A stretch of DNA of 38,884 nucleotides. It comes from Candidatus Cloacimonadota bacterium (lineage in GTDB: Bacteria; Cloacimonadota; Cloacimonadia; Cloacimonadales; TCS61). The notes below the pieces were generated by a model. The model was not told the origin of the DNA. It made no database searches and saw only the letters and a program-made list of their open reading frames with translations. The position numbers and the translations under genes are program-made. Where the stretch lies: positions 1 through 38,884 of the forward strand of contig JAGGWK010000079.1 of NCBI GenBank assembly GCA_021157525.1. Reading direction: 5' to 3'. Shown here in pieces: positions 16,950 through 26,200 of the stretch. The number at the start of each line of letters is the position of its first letter. Within the stretch, counting starts at the first letter, position 1.

Positions 16950-18380
16950 TTATTCCGTCTTCTTTTCAAGGATATTTCCGGTGCTTTTATTCAGCGGGAT
17001 CACGGTTTGATCGACCAAGTTTACCCGCCAGATGAAGTAATAACTTTCCGCCGGTGTGAGCAAGTCGTAGCGGACTTCGTAGCGATAGTCTCCAAAGGCG
17101 TAGAGCACGCGCCAGCCGGAGGAGGTCAGTTCATCAGAATAGGTGAGTCGCAGTTCTTGTTCCAGCGCATAAATGGCCTCAACCACTTTCCCGTTTTTGT
17201 AGTTTTCCAGGATGGAAATGGCAAAATCCTTGGGATTTTCCTGCGCCCGCAGCAGATTTTTCATCACGAAGATTTTCTGTTTTATCTCCGCTGCCGGAAT
17301 GAGCCGATAGGAGCGCTGATATAGTTCCAGAGCTGCCTGGTAATTTTCTGCATCTTCTTGCATGGATGCCTTTTCGTTGAGCCGAACAGATTCATCTATT
17401 TTCTTTTGCAGAGTTTTGGCCGCCTCGATACCAGCCTCGGCAGGCTCATACTGGGGAATCAGGGCAAAACAATGGGTATATTCCTCGATAGCTGCATCAG
17501 TTTTAAATTTCTCTAATTCTCTGTCACCATTTTGAATAAAGCCACTACATATCCCTTCGATGTAGGCTTGCAACTTCTGTTCTTTTGCAGGATTATATTT
17601 CACCGCATTGGCAATAGCGCTTTGTACCAGATGCATATCCCTTTTGCTATAGGCATCTTCGGCCATGGCTTCGTAGGCGTCGCTGATGAGGTTGCGAATT
17701 TGGGACGTGTGCTCTGCAGTATACTCTTCCAGCACAAAAAGGGTATCCAGTGCCGCTTGAAATTGATCCCGTTGCAATGTTTCAGTCGCTTTTTCAATAA
17801 ACCAGGGAAGCAATGAATCCAATTTCGGCTGAGCTTTCCGAGTAAATTCATTGGTGTGAAACTCATTCCACAGCCGGGAAAAGTCATTGAGAGCACTGTC
17901 CCTGGCATCTTGCCCAATATAAATGAGAAACCGATTATACAGGACTTGGGGAACCAGTTCCGATGTGGGAAACTGCGTAAGAATCTGGGAATAGTAATCA
18001 AGTGTGGTAGCTGTATCTGCTGATGCAAAGGCGTTTTGGGCCAGTTGATACAGCACATTGTCAGCATATAGATCGGACTGGGGAGAATTTGCCAGGAAGA
18101 AGAGACGGTTTGCCAGTACCCAGTTTTCTTTGGCATAGGCCTGCTTTCCTAATTGATAGTAACATTCAGACCGCTCAAGCTGCGCATTGGTAGCGACAGC
18201 ACCATTGATGGCCGTTTCCAAGTAGTTATCATACAAAGAGATGGCTGTGACATAGTTTTTATCTACAAAAAACTTATGAGCCGATTTATATCCACTATTT
18301 GTGCTACATCCGGCCCAAAATACCGTGAGCAACACCAGTGACCTAAAGGCGATACGTTTTATTTTCATGAGCAATTTCAT
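16950..18380 (-). CDS. TPR-repeat lipoprotein
   Basis: The 476 aa begin with a lipoprotein signal (lipobox FWAGC, Cys25), followed by tetratricopeptide-like helical repeats. Examples are AHKFFVDKNYVTAISLYDNYL, ADNVLYQLAQNAF and AENYQAALELYQRSYRL. The arrangement recalls BamD/YbgF-like outer-membrane assembly proteins, but I cannot assign it. The C-terminal ~80 residues (WRVLYAFGDYRYEVRYDLLTP) look like a small beta domain. I chose the ATG at 18380 because AGGAT precedes it. The gene overlaps the upstream hydrolase gene by 38 nt. Confidence 0.75.
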   Translation of the reverse strand: MKLLMKIKRIAFRSLVLLTVFWAGCSTNSGYKSAHKFFVDKNYVTAISLYDNYLETAINGAVATNAQLERSECYYQLGKQAYAKENWVLANRLFFLANSPQSDLYADNVLYQLAQNAFASADTATTLDYYSQILTQFPTSELVPQVLYNRFLIYIGQDARDSALNDFSRLWNEFHTNEFTRKAQPKLDSLLPWFIEKATETLQRDQFQAALDTLFVLEEYTAEHTSQIRNLISDAYEAMAEDAYSKRDMHLVQSAIANAVKYNPAKEQKLQAYIEGICSGFIQNGDRELEKFKTDAAIEEYTHCFALIPQYEPAEAGIEAAKTLQKKIDESVRLNEKASMQEDAENYQAALELYQRSYRLIPAAEIKQKIFVMKNLLRAQENPKDFAISILENYKNGKVVEAIYALEQELRLTYSDELTSSGWRVLYAFGDYRYEVRYDLLTPAESYYFIWRVNLVDQTVIPLNKSTGNILEKKTE

Positions 18381-19077
18381 ATCCTGTTTCTAACCTATTT
18401 TCAAACATTCGACCCAAGGCATAAGATAATCCGTGATTGAGGATCACCCGTCCTTTTACCAAATCTTTCAGCAGCAAAATCTCTTCTGCTGACGTGTGGA
18501 AAGCATCAATAATGAGGAGGTCTGTTTCTGGCAAATACTTTTTTATTTCATTGATGCTCTGCACATCTCCTGAATAGAGCAACTGCCTGGTTTCCCGCAC
18601 CACAAAACCCCATGACAGGCATTCATTAGTGAGGCCATGAGCTGTCGCAAACCCCTGATACCCGCTCATGTGGCTGGTGGGAAAGCACTGAACAAAGGGG
18701 TATTGCCCACTGAATTCTTCCATCTCAGAAAACCGTATTTCATAGGAAAGCCGCTGAGGGAAAAGATAAAAAAGATTCAACGCTGCAATCACATCTTCTA
18801 CCCGTTCTGGCAAAAAGATATTCAGCGGTTTTTTGCGACCATTGAGATAGAGATTTTGCAACACCATAAAAAGACCTGTTACGTGGTCTGGATGCAGGTG
18901 ACTGATGGCGATGGCATCCAGTGTATCTGGTGCAATGGCATTTCTGAGTAATTGTCGGGATGTGCCTTCACCGCAATCCAGTAAAAGCGTGGCTTTTTCG
19001 TGGGCTACCAACAACGCTGCATGATGGTGATCCAGATCGCTTTTACCACTGCCACTTCCCAATATGGTTACAATCAA
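18343..19077 (-). CDS. Metallo-beta-lactamase-fold hydrolase (RNase Z-like)
   Basis: A 244-aa protein with GSGSGK near the N-terminus, the binuclear zinc motif SHLHPDH (H60, H62, D64, H65), SGDVQ with the bridging Asp and LNHGL with the last His. These fit the RNase Z/ElaC-like branch. The usual RNase Z arm is not obvious, so tRNA 3' processing is unproven. The ATG overlaps the stop of the wecA-like gene by 4 nt. Confidence 0.82.
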   Translation of the reverse strand: MIVTILGSGSGKSDLDHHHAALLVAHEKATLLLDCGEGTSRQLLRNAIAPDTLDAIAISHLHPDHVTGLFMVLQNLYLNGRKKPLNIFLPERVEDVIAALNLFYLFPQRLSYEIRFSEMEEFSGQYPFVQCFPTSHMSGYQGFATAHGLTNECLSWGFVVRETRQLLYSGDVQSINEIKKYLPETDLLIIDAFHTSAEEILLLKDLVKGRVILNHGLSYALGRMFENRLETGYEIAHENKTYRL

Positions 19078-20162
19078 TCGGTATCTCCCTGTGGTTTACG
19101 TAATTGATTCTGGGTAATAATAATGGGTATGTTATCCAGTTTACGACCAAAAAACAGGAAACCTGCGGCAAAAAGAATGGTGGAGAAAATAAGCAGAGGC
19201 TCAGAATGCATCTCGTACACCAGAATGGTCACCAGAACGATGATGATATTGATAAGATAGATAATGACGGCGGTGATTTTTGTAGAGCCCATGGCAGTTC
19301 CGATGCGGTGTGTAGAGTGATCTTTGCCACCTTGACTCACCCGGCGTCCATCCCGCTTGCGGGTATAGCTCACCAGGGAAATATCAAAAATGGCGTAACT
19401 GAGCATGAGCACAGGAAGCAGGTAGAAGAGGCGGTTACCCATATTTTCCACTGCCAGCCGACCGGTGAGAATACCGATGGTGCCGAGAAAATAGCCGATG
19501 AACAAGCTCCCGGCATCCCCCAAAAAGATTCTGGCCGGATTGAAATTGTAGGGCAAGAAACCAAACACTGAGCCGGCAAAAGCCAGGGACAGGAGTGCGA
19601 CAAAATCGGCATAATGGATGATCGCAGGATTTTTGCTGATAAAGCTGATAGCATAAAAACCCAACGCCAGGATTCCCGACATCCCGGAAATAATGCCATC
19701 CATGTTATCTAGAAAATTCAGCGCATTCATCAGCCCAACCATCCAGAGAAATAAAATGGGTAACGTAATGTAGATGGGCCCCAGTATGGTAAACAGGTTG
19801 TTGGAATAGATAAACAGCATGCAAGCAAGAGCCTGTCCCAGCATTTTTACGATGGGCGACATCCCCCGTTTATCATCGATCACCCCCACCAAGACGATAA
19901 CCACCGCACCCAGCAGATAGCCGATGAGCGGTAATCCATAGCTGTGTATCTTGGTTACGATAATGATGGTAGTAACCAAAAAGAAGCCCACAAACACAGC
20001 AATGCCACCCATCAGTGGAGTCGCCTTTTTGTGGATTTTGCGGTAATTGGGTTTATCTACGAAATTAATACGTAGCGCAAATTTGATAATTAACGGTGTG
20101 ATAAAATAAACTATAGAAAACGAAAGTAACAAGACAATGAAACATGAGTATATTATATTCAT
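19074..20162 (-). CDS. Undecaprenyl-phosphate sugar-1-phosphate transferase (WecA/TagO/MraY family)
   Basis: A 362-aa integral membrane enzyme with about ten hydrophobic helices. It moves a sugar-1-phosphate from a UDP-sugar to undecaprenyl phosphate, starting O-antigen or other envelope glycans. Family motifs: VDKPNYRKIH (35-44), the catalytic GVIDDKRG (D96, D97), NALNFLDNMDG (146-156), ARIFLGDAGSLFIGY and the His-rich loop GGKDHSTHRIG. The VDKP and NFLDNMDG forms favour WecA/TagO over MraY. It is the first gene behind the promoter at 20207-20235. Confidence 0.88.
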   Translation of the reverse strand: MNIIYSCFIVLLLSFSIVYFITPLIIKFALRINFVDKPNYRKIHKKATPLMGGIAVFVGFFLVTTIIIVTKIHSYGLPLIGYLLGAVVIVLVGVIDDKRGMSPIVKMLGQALACMLFIYSNNLFTILGPIYITLPILFLWMVGLMNALNFLDNMDGIISGMSGILALGFYAISFISKNPAIIHYADFVALLSLAFAGSVFGFLPYNFNPARIFLGDAGSLFIGYFLGTIGILTGRLAVENMGNRLFYLLPVLMLSYAIFDISLVSYTRKRDGRRVSQGGKDHSTHRIGTAMGSTKITAVIIYLINIIIVLVTILVYEMHSEPLLIFSTILFAAGFLFFGRKLDNIPIIITQNQLRKPQGDTD

Positions 20163-20206
20163 ACTATCCTTTCTTTTTTTGATTCACATTTACTCAAAAC
20201 GTGGAG

Positions 20207-20235
20207 CTTTTATTCTCACTGTGCATTTTTGTCAA
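20207..20235 (-). promoter_or_regulatory. Sigma70-type promoter of the wecA-to-comEC gene run
   Basis: On the minus strand a perfect TTGACA (20230-20235) is followed after exactly 17 nt by TAAAAG (20207-20212), about 45 nt before the ATG at 20162. It lies in the 158-nt gap between the divergently transcribed wecA-like gene and smpB. Confidence 0.6.
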
Positions 20236-20320
20236 CTGCTAATCTCTTTTAAAAGTATGGGAAAAGAAGCAAATATTTGACAACATGGAGGCCCTTTCTT
20301 AAATGATTCGAGAGGAAATG

Positions 20321-20761
20321 ATGAAAGTATTTAAAAATAAAAAAGCGAGTCACAACTATTTTTTCCTGCAGGAATTGGAAGCCGGTGTGGTTTTGAAGGG
20401 CACCGAGATCAAGTCAATTCGTTTGGGAAAGGTGAATTTTAAAGACAGTTACGCCCGGATTATCGACGGTGAAATGTGGCTTTTCAGCCTGCATATTGGC
20501 CATTATGAGCAGGCATCCTTTTTCAATCATGAACCCGAGCGGAAGCGGAAGCTGCTATTACATCGTCGTGAAATCCGCAAGCTTCAGAGCAAGATAGAAG
20601 AGCGCGGTCTCACCTTGATCCCGCGTAAGCTCTACATCAATGATGATGGCCGTGTGAAGATTACCTTGGGGCTGGCAAAGGGTAAACACCTCTACGATAA
20701 ACGGAATTCCTTGCAGAAGAAAGATCAGATGAGAGATATGGAACGTCGATTAAAAGAGTAG
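20321..20761 (+). CDS. smpB: SsrA-binding protein SmpB
   Basis: SmpB binds tmRNA and helps rescue stalled ribosomes. The ATG at 20321 has GAGG 5 nt upstream and gives 146 aa; a farther upstream ATG at 20303 is possible but less well placed. Conserved blocks are KKASHNYFFLQELEAGVVLKGTEIKSIR, split here as the oligonucleotide-binding fold, DSYARI, HIGHYEQA and KLYINDDGRVKITLGLAKGKHLYDKR, ending in the basic C-terminal tail that enters the decoding centre. It stands first in a short plus-strand group; the tmRNA gene itself is not in the window. Confidence 0.95.
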   Translation: MKVFKNKKASHNYFFLQELEAGVVLKGTEIKSIRLGKVNFKDSYARIIDGEMWLFSLHIGHYEQASFFNHEPERKRKLLLHRREIRKLQSKIEERGLTLIPRKLYINDDGRVKITLGLAKGKHLYDKRNSLQKKDQMRDMERRLKE

Positions 20762-20772
20762 TTGGAGGATTT

Positions 20773-21267
20773 ATGAAATTTGTCGGCTGGCTGCTACTTG
20801 TGGTTTTTTGCTCTGCTTCCTTTACACTTCGGGCAGGCACGCCTCTGAAAGTTGAGGGAGACTGGCATTATCCTCCCGACGAATTTCTCGACGCCAATGG
20901 CGAGCCTACCGGTTTTAATGTGGAACTGTTCAAAGCGGTGGCAGAGGCCACTGGCCTGAATTATCATATCCATCCGGGCCCCTGGAACGAAATCCGTACA
21001 CACCTTGAATCCGGCGAAATTGACGTTATCACCTGCATGTATTTTTCTGAAGAACGCAGCAAAATTGTCTCCTTTTCCATACCGCACACCATCGTCAGCC
21101 ATACCATTTTCGTTCACTCCAGCTCTCGTGCTCATTCTCTGGATGATCTGCGCAACAGCCGCATCATCATTCAGCAGGATAACATCATGAACGACATTAT
21201 CCTGTCAAAAAACATAACGGAGAATGTGATGGAAGCAGAAAATCAGGACCATCCTGGAAGCCGATGA
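20773..21267 (+). pseudogene. Remnant of a sensor histidine kinase: N-terminal solute-binding (SBP_bac_3-like) part
   Basis: A good ribosome binding site (GGAGG) and a signal peptide (MKFVGWLLLVVFCSASFTLRAG) open the ORF, which then matches the first half of a periplasmic amino-acid-binding domain. Visible blocks are GDWHYPPDEFLDANGEPTGF, FKAVAEATGLNY and WNEIRTHLESGEIDVI. At about 21240 the similarity stops, and the frame ends 9 codons later. The sequence then continues in another frame with a kinase ATPase domain. It reads as an internal deletion that also changed frame. It starts 11 nt after smpB. Confidence 0.7.
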
Positions 21268-21574
21268 TGTGGAATTGGACATCACCCGGGCAGTCCCTTG
21301 CGGACTGATTGTCAATGAGATCTATTCAAATGCTCTCAAATACGCTTTTATCGGCCGTAAAAAAGGCACGATCAACATCTCCATGACAGAAACTGACAAC
21401 GACATTATCCTTGAGATCAAGGACGATGGCATCGGTTATGAGCAACCGGAAGATGTTGATAATCTTGATCCCCTGGGATTGCGTATCATCGATTCTTTGG
21501 TAAAACAAATTCACGCAACTATCGCTGTAAAGAGTTCCGAAGGAACCACTATTACCATCACTTTCCCAAAATAG
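21242..21574 (+). pseudogene. Remnant of a sensor histidine kinase: C-terminal HATPase domain
   Basis: In a frame different from the preceding fragment, codons from 21242 read IRTILEADDVELDITRAVPC and continue with GLIVNEIYSNALKYAF (N box), DDGIGYEQP (G1 box), GLRIIDSLVKQI (G2 box) and TTITITFPK. This is the ATPase domain of HWE/HisKA_2-type kinases. The phosphoacceptor His, the membrane segments and any PAS domain are missing. A remnant ORF could start at the ATG at 21269, but without a substrate-binding and dimerisation domain it is unlikely to act as a kinase. Confidence 0.7.
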
Positions 21575-21586
21575 CGAGGTAGCCCT

Positions 21587-22423
21587 ATGTGGATGTGGGA
21601 CAGCAGAACCCACCAGTACATCGTTGCCCAGGCACTGCAACGGTCACCCGCCAGCTTTTGCGCCCGGCTGCAGCGGTACCAGCACTATCTCATCCTTGGC
21701 ATAGAGACCCCAGACCGCATCCTGCGGGACTTTTACAATCACTGCTGGCACTGCACACCTACCGGAGGAAATCATCACTACGGCGGTGCTATTGCCACCG
21801 CATCCCGCACGCTGGAATTCCTTAACTGGCAGGCATCCCACTCCGATACTCTGACCCATTATCATAAACTGCCATCCTACATCTGCCAGTTGCTCAACGA
21901 TCCCCTCAAGAGCTTTGTTTTTCATATAGGGATGCTTACCCATTACGTCGCCGATCTGCACCAACCCTTTCATACCGATGGCAGTGCCCGCTTTCCCCAT
22001 GAAGAAACGGTACACAAGGTGATGGAGCAGGATACGCGGCTGCATCTGCAAGAGTTGACGATAGAGTTGCACAGACGGCGGCGAATTTGTGCGCCTCAGG
22101 ACTATTTTTTAGAGTGTGCATTTCGGGCAAATGAGCGTTATGATGCTTTGATAGATGCCTACTTCCTACGTCCTGGAAAAGTGCGGCCTCGGCGCTGGAA
22201 GGATGGGTCTCCGGCCATTGAGCAGTGCATTACCGAAGCGGCACAATCTGTAGCAAATCTGTTTCTCACTATCGAAGACCTTATGGCCTCGTTTCGCAGT
22301 TGGGATCGTAGAGATGCGCTGTTGAAGCGGGTAGAGGGTGCTGTAAATAATGAAAAATCCTATCGATTTAGAAAGTACCCATCGGGTACCGTGGCGTTGT
22401 ATCCAAAAATAAACAAGAGGTAA
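21587..22423 (+). CDS. Zinc-dependent phospholipase C / S1-P1 nuclease fold protein without a signal peptide
   Basis: 278 aa; GAGG lies 7 nt before the ATG. H119, D123, H129, H143 and E147 (in THYVADLHQPFH and HEETVHKVME) have exactly the spacing of the zinc ligands H118, D122, H128, H142 and E146 of Bacillus cereus phospholipase C. W4, H9 (WDSRTHQ), D43 and H63/H64 match the remaining ligands of the same fold. The W-to-H spacing equals that of S1/P1 nuclease. There is no signal peptide, which is unusual because the mature N-terminal Trp normally binds zinc. Substrate unknown: phospholipid and single-strand nucleic acid are both possible. Gap to the next gene is 2 nt. Confidence 0.75.
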   Translation: MWMWDSRTHQYIVAQALQRSPASFCARLQRYQHYLILGIETPDRILRDFYNHCWHCTPTGGNHHYGGAIATASRTLEFLNWQASHSDTLTHYHKLPSYICQLLNDPLKSFVFHIGMLTHYVADLHQPFHTDGSARFPHEETVHKVMEQDTRLHLQELTIELHRRRRICAPQDYFLECAFRANERYDALIDAYFLRPGKVRPRRWKDGSPAIEQCITEAAQSVANLFLTIEDLMASFRSWDRRDALLKRVEGAVNNEKSYRFRKYPSGTVALYPKINKR

Positions 22424-22425
22424 CT

Positions 22426-23010
22426 ATGCAAAACTGGACAAAAATGATCGAAAACACGTTACACCTGGCAGGGAAGGAAGTAAACAAGGAACATCTGCTG
22501 GAACGGTTTTTTGAATCTCACGCATCTATCCCCCGGAATAGCCAGGAAGAAGCTGAATTTGCTGAATTTTCCCTGGTAACCTGCAGTATGGCTTTGCTGA
22601 TTCATGTGGCCAAGGCAAACAAAATCCTGCCGCCGGAGATGCAAAAGCGTATCTTGAATGACCTTCTTTTTCAGCTGCATCAGCGGCCAACGAGGGAGAT
22701 CCAACGGCTGAGTGCATACGGCACGGAAGAAAAAGAGATGATCATAAACCTCTATCACTCTATGATGCAGCAATATGATGCTGGCAATCTGGATATCGAA
22801 GGCTCGATACGAGCCATAAACCTCGTCTACCGGCACAATCCTGAAAAGCGAAATTATCTCATCCGCCTCTGCTACTATTGTGCCTGTGCCGATGGCGCTC
22901 TCACCGATTCAGAAGCCGATACCATAGATCAGATTGCCAGAGCACTCCATATAACTCACGAAGACCAGCAGCAAATTCAACAGGAAGCAGTCAGGGAAAT
23001 ATTGGGATGA
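22426..23010 (+). CDS. TerB-like (tellurite-resistance-type) protein
   Basis: A 194-aa soluble all-helical protein. Its last ~60 residues (LIRLCYYCACADGALTDSEADTID followed by QIARALHI, a span given here in two parts) follow the TerB/DjlA N-terminal pattern with paired acidic residues (ADGALTDSE). The N-terminal half has a second, weaker helical repeat (EFSLVTCSMALLIHVAKANK). TerB proteins bind metal and occur in envelope or stress complexes. It is linked to the zinc protein (gap 2 nt), so they may act together; this is inference from position. Confidence 0.65.
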   Translation: MQNWTKMIENTLHLAGKEVNKEHLLERFFESHASIPRNSQEEAEFAEFSLVTCSMALLIHVAKANKILPPEMQKRILNDLLFQLHQRPTREIQRLSAYGTEEKEMIINLYHSMMQQYDAGNLDIEGSIRAINLVYRHNPEKRNYLIRLCYYCACADGALTDSEADTIDQIARALHITHEDQQQIQQEAVREILG

Positions 23011-23092
23011 TAACAAGGCATGGACACTCTCCAAGTCTTGCCGAACCCGGACTTTTTGAGTATGGATTGAGCTTTCAGGCAACCCAAAACCT

Positions 23093-23114
23093 CCGACGTT
23101 GAGGAAAACGTCGG
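23093..23114. other. Palindromic hairpin after the TerB-like gene
   Basis: CCGACGTT (23093-23100) and AACGTCGG (23107-23114) are perfect inverses with a 6-nt loop. It resembles short palindromes scattered between genes in many genomes. The true terminator appears to be the one at 23179-23201. Confidence 0.4.
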
Positions 23115-23178
23115 ATAGGACAGGGACATAGTTCACAGCTTTCTGCATCCAGAAGTAAAGGATAAACCTAAACGCAAA

Positions 23179-23201
23179 AGCGCCCGGCCAAGCCGGGCGC
23201 T
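23179..23201. terminator. Bidirectional intrinsic terminator between converging genes
   Basis: AGCGCCCGGC (23179-23188) and GCCGGGCGCT (23192-23201) form a strong 10-bp stem with a 3-nt loop. T-runs follow on both strands (TTTTTAT on plus, TTTTGCG on minus). It separates the plus-strand smpB-TerB group from the minus-strand lipoprotein gene. Confidence 0.9.
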
Positions 23202-23222
23202 TTTTATCTATCGATTAATCGA

Positions 23223-26200
23223 TTAGTTTACTTTTACCAGACGGAAACCGATGGTTGTATTTACGCGACCATAGGTAAGGTTTGCTTTACAGCTACTACG
23301 GTTTGCGTTGCGCAGATATTCCGGGCCAAACTCCCAGCTGCTTCCACGGATAACCATGCGGGCTGTAGCGGAGATAGTTCCGCCGGGGCCTGTGGGATCT
23401 GTGTTCGGACTGGTTTCATAGTACTCGGCATTGTAAATATCATTACACCATTCCCAGGCATTTCCAGCAAGGTCAAAACATCCCAGAGCGCTCTGTCCGG
23501 CAGTTGCACTTCCCACAGCAACCAAGGCATTTCCCCAACCGGAATTGTAGAAGTTTGCATGGTCTTGATCGGGAGTTGCGGTTCCCCAGGGATAAATTCG
23601 GCCATCATTGTGCTGAGCTACATATTCCCACTCAGCTTCGGTGGGCAGACGATATCCTGTGGTGCCATAGACAGTGGCGGTGAAGTTATTTCCAGAGCGA
23701 TCGTAGAGGTTGTCTGTGCCTTTGATTTCGCCATAACCATTGGCAAACATGGCAGCACCCATCCAGGTTACGCTCACTACAGGAAGGTCACCATCGCCGT
23801 TATTAACAACAAACTGTTTGGTTTGATTGCTGAATTCGATAGCACATTGGTCATCATCCATCAGGAGCATCTTCTCAATGCTGTAGGCATCGGGATTATA
23901 CACCAAGTCACCATCTTCCAGGTATGCATCTTTAATCAGACCTTTGCCCAGAGCCCAGTTCAACACTTCGGCATACTGAGCGTTGGTAACTTCATAGGTG
24001 CCCATTTCGATAGCATTTGAGAGAATTACATTGTGAACCGGTTGTTCGTCGTCATCACCAGTAGTGCTTCCCATATCGAAAGAACCGGCAGGAGCAGAGA
24101 CGAAGTCAATATCATTCGCCATGGTGAAATCTTCAGCCACTTGAGAGACTGGTGCAGACCAGACGCTGAGGCCGGTAGGAGAATCGGTTTGAAGACGATA
24201 GAAGTATTCCACGCCGGGAGTCTTATCAAAGTCAACAAAGTAGGTAGCATCTGGCGAAGCAGATCCCAGATCTTCCCAATCCCCGCCATCTTCTTTTACC
24301 TGCAGATTGATAGCTGTTTCGTTGGCAGTAGCATCTTCCCAGCTGATATCCAGCTTATAGGCAGACCATGCATGTACTTCGATTCCGGTAGGGATGCCGT
24401 CACGGGTAGAGAAACTCCACACGGAGCTCCAGTCGCAGTTATCCCCACGAACACGCCAGTAGTAGGTAGTATCGTAGGTAAGCATTGTCTCATCAACAAA
24501 GGAATAATTGGTACCTGAGGTAACAGCATCTACCAATATGTTTGAGAAGTTTTCATCTGCGGCCAACTGATAACGGTAGTTATCGCAGCCAGGGAAGCGG
24601 GTCCACTGAAGCTTTGGCTTGAGAGTAAGGTCTTCCATCTCGTTAAACGGGAAAGTCAGTTCCAGATCTTCGTTGACCAATTCAAGAGTGGTAAAAGACC
24701 ATGGATCGCACCAATTAAGATCATCGGGCTTAACCCGCCAGAAATATTGAGTTGTAGGCTCAAGAACAGCGCTTTCCAGTACCTGGATAGTATCACTGGA
24801 GGTCTCTTCTGCCAAAACCGTTGCAAAGGTTTCATCGGATGCAACTTGGAGCGTGTACGAGGCTGCGCCGTTAAATTTACGCCACACAAATCGAGGAATC
24901 ACTTTGACATCGTTTGCTGTGTTTGTTGGTTCACTCAAAATCACTACGTTGTTTGTTTTAAAGCTGAAAGTATCGCTCCAAGCAGAAACGTAGGGAGAAT
25001 TTACCCGCCAGAAATATTCATTATTGGCGGCAAGTTCACCTACAGAAGCGTAGCTGGTTTCTGTTTGGGTCTCATCGATGAGCAGTGTGGTAAAGAGAGA
25101 ATCTTCAGCCACCTGAAGAGTATATTCAGGTGCGTTATCGATAACTTTCCACATAAAGTTCACATCGGGTTCTACTTCTGTGGCATTGTCTTCCGGTGTT
25201 TGAAGGCCAACCACACCATCGGTGGTAAAGTACAATCGATCGCTCCAGTGCCCAGTAGAATTATCACTTATCACTCGCCACCAATAGCGGGTGTTGAAGG
25301 CGAAGTTTTGATCCCAGGTGAAGGTGGTTTCTGTCATTGTTTCGTCTATCAATATTGTATTGAAAAACTCATCGCTTGCTACTTGCAGGGTATATTCCGT
25401 TGCACCGTCCATGGCAATCCATGCAAAATTGGGGCGAACACCGATTGAGGCGGTTCCGGAAGGAGCAGAAAGCTGAACAAGACTGTTGGTATTGAAAGCC
25501 CAAACAGAGCTCCATGCAGAGTTGTCTGCTTTTACCCGCCAGAAATAACCGGTAAAGTTATCCAGAGTGAGATTGTTGTCAGCGCAGGAATATCCGGGAT
25601 ACCCAGCACCGATATCACCGTCGGTTACTTCGTTTACTACAAATCCCTCAGTCGATTCAAAGTCGTCATCCAGGCGCAATTGGAAGGTATATTCCACAGC
25701 GTCTGCATATCCATACCAGCGAAAGTTTGGAGAAAGAGTGGTAAGGTCATCATCGTTATCTACCGGAATCACCATGTCCTTGTGGGGTTTGAACAGTGTA
25801 ACCTGTGGCCCGTGGCTGTTACGGTAGAACAGTTGATAATCATTAACATTAACGGTGTGGAGGGTATCAGTGACTGGGTCGAAGTTATAGACGGCTTCGG
25901 CAGTGGTTTCTTCCCGAACCCACAATGCGCCGGTATCGGTATTAAAGTAATAATCATAGAGATAATGATTTACCTCATCGGCATCAACATATCCAACCTG
26001 GTTTTCATTAAAGATGATACCCAGCTTGGTTTCAGGAACCACAGAGGTTCCATCAAAGCTGATATTATCAATATTCAATACCAGGTAGTTTTCATCAATC
26101 ATGTTGTGATAGCCACGATCGTTTGCCCGTGTAGAATCTACCACCTCATAGAGGTCCCAGCTTCCCAGAAGGAGTATATTGACATCGGAATAGTTGGGTT

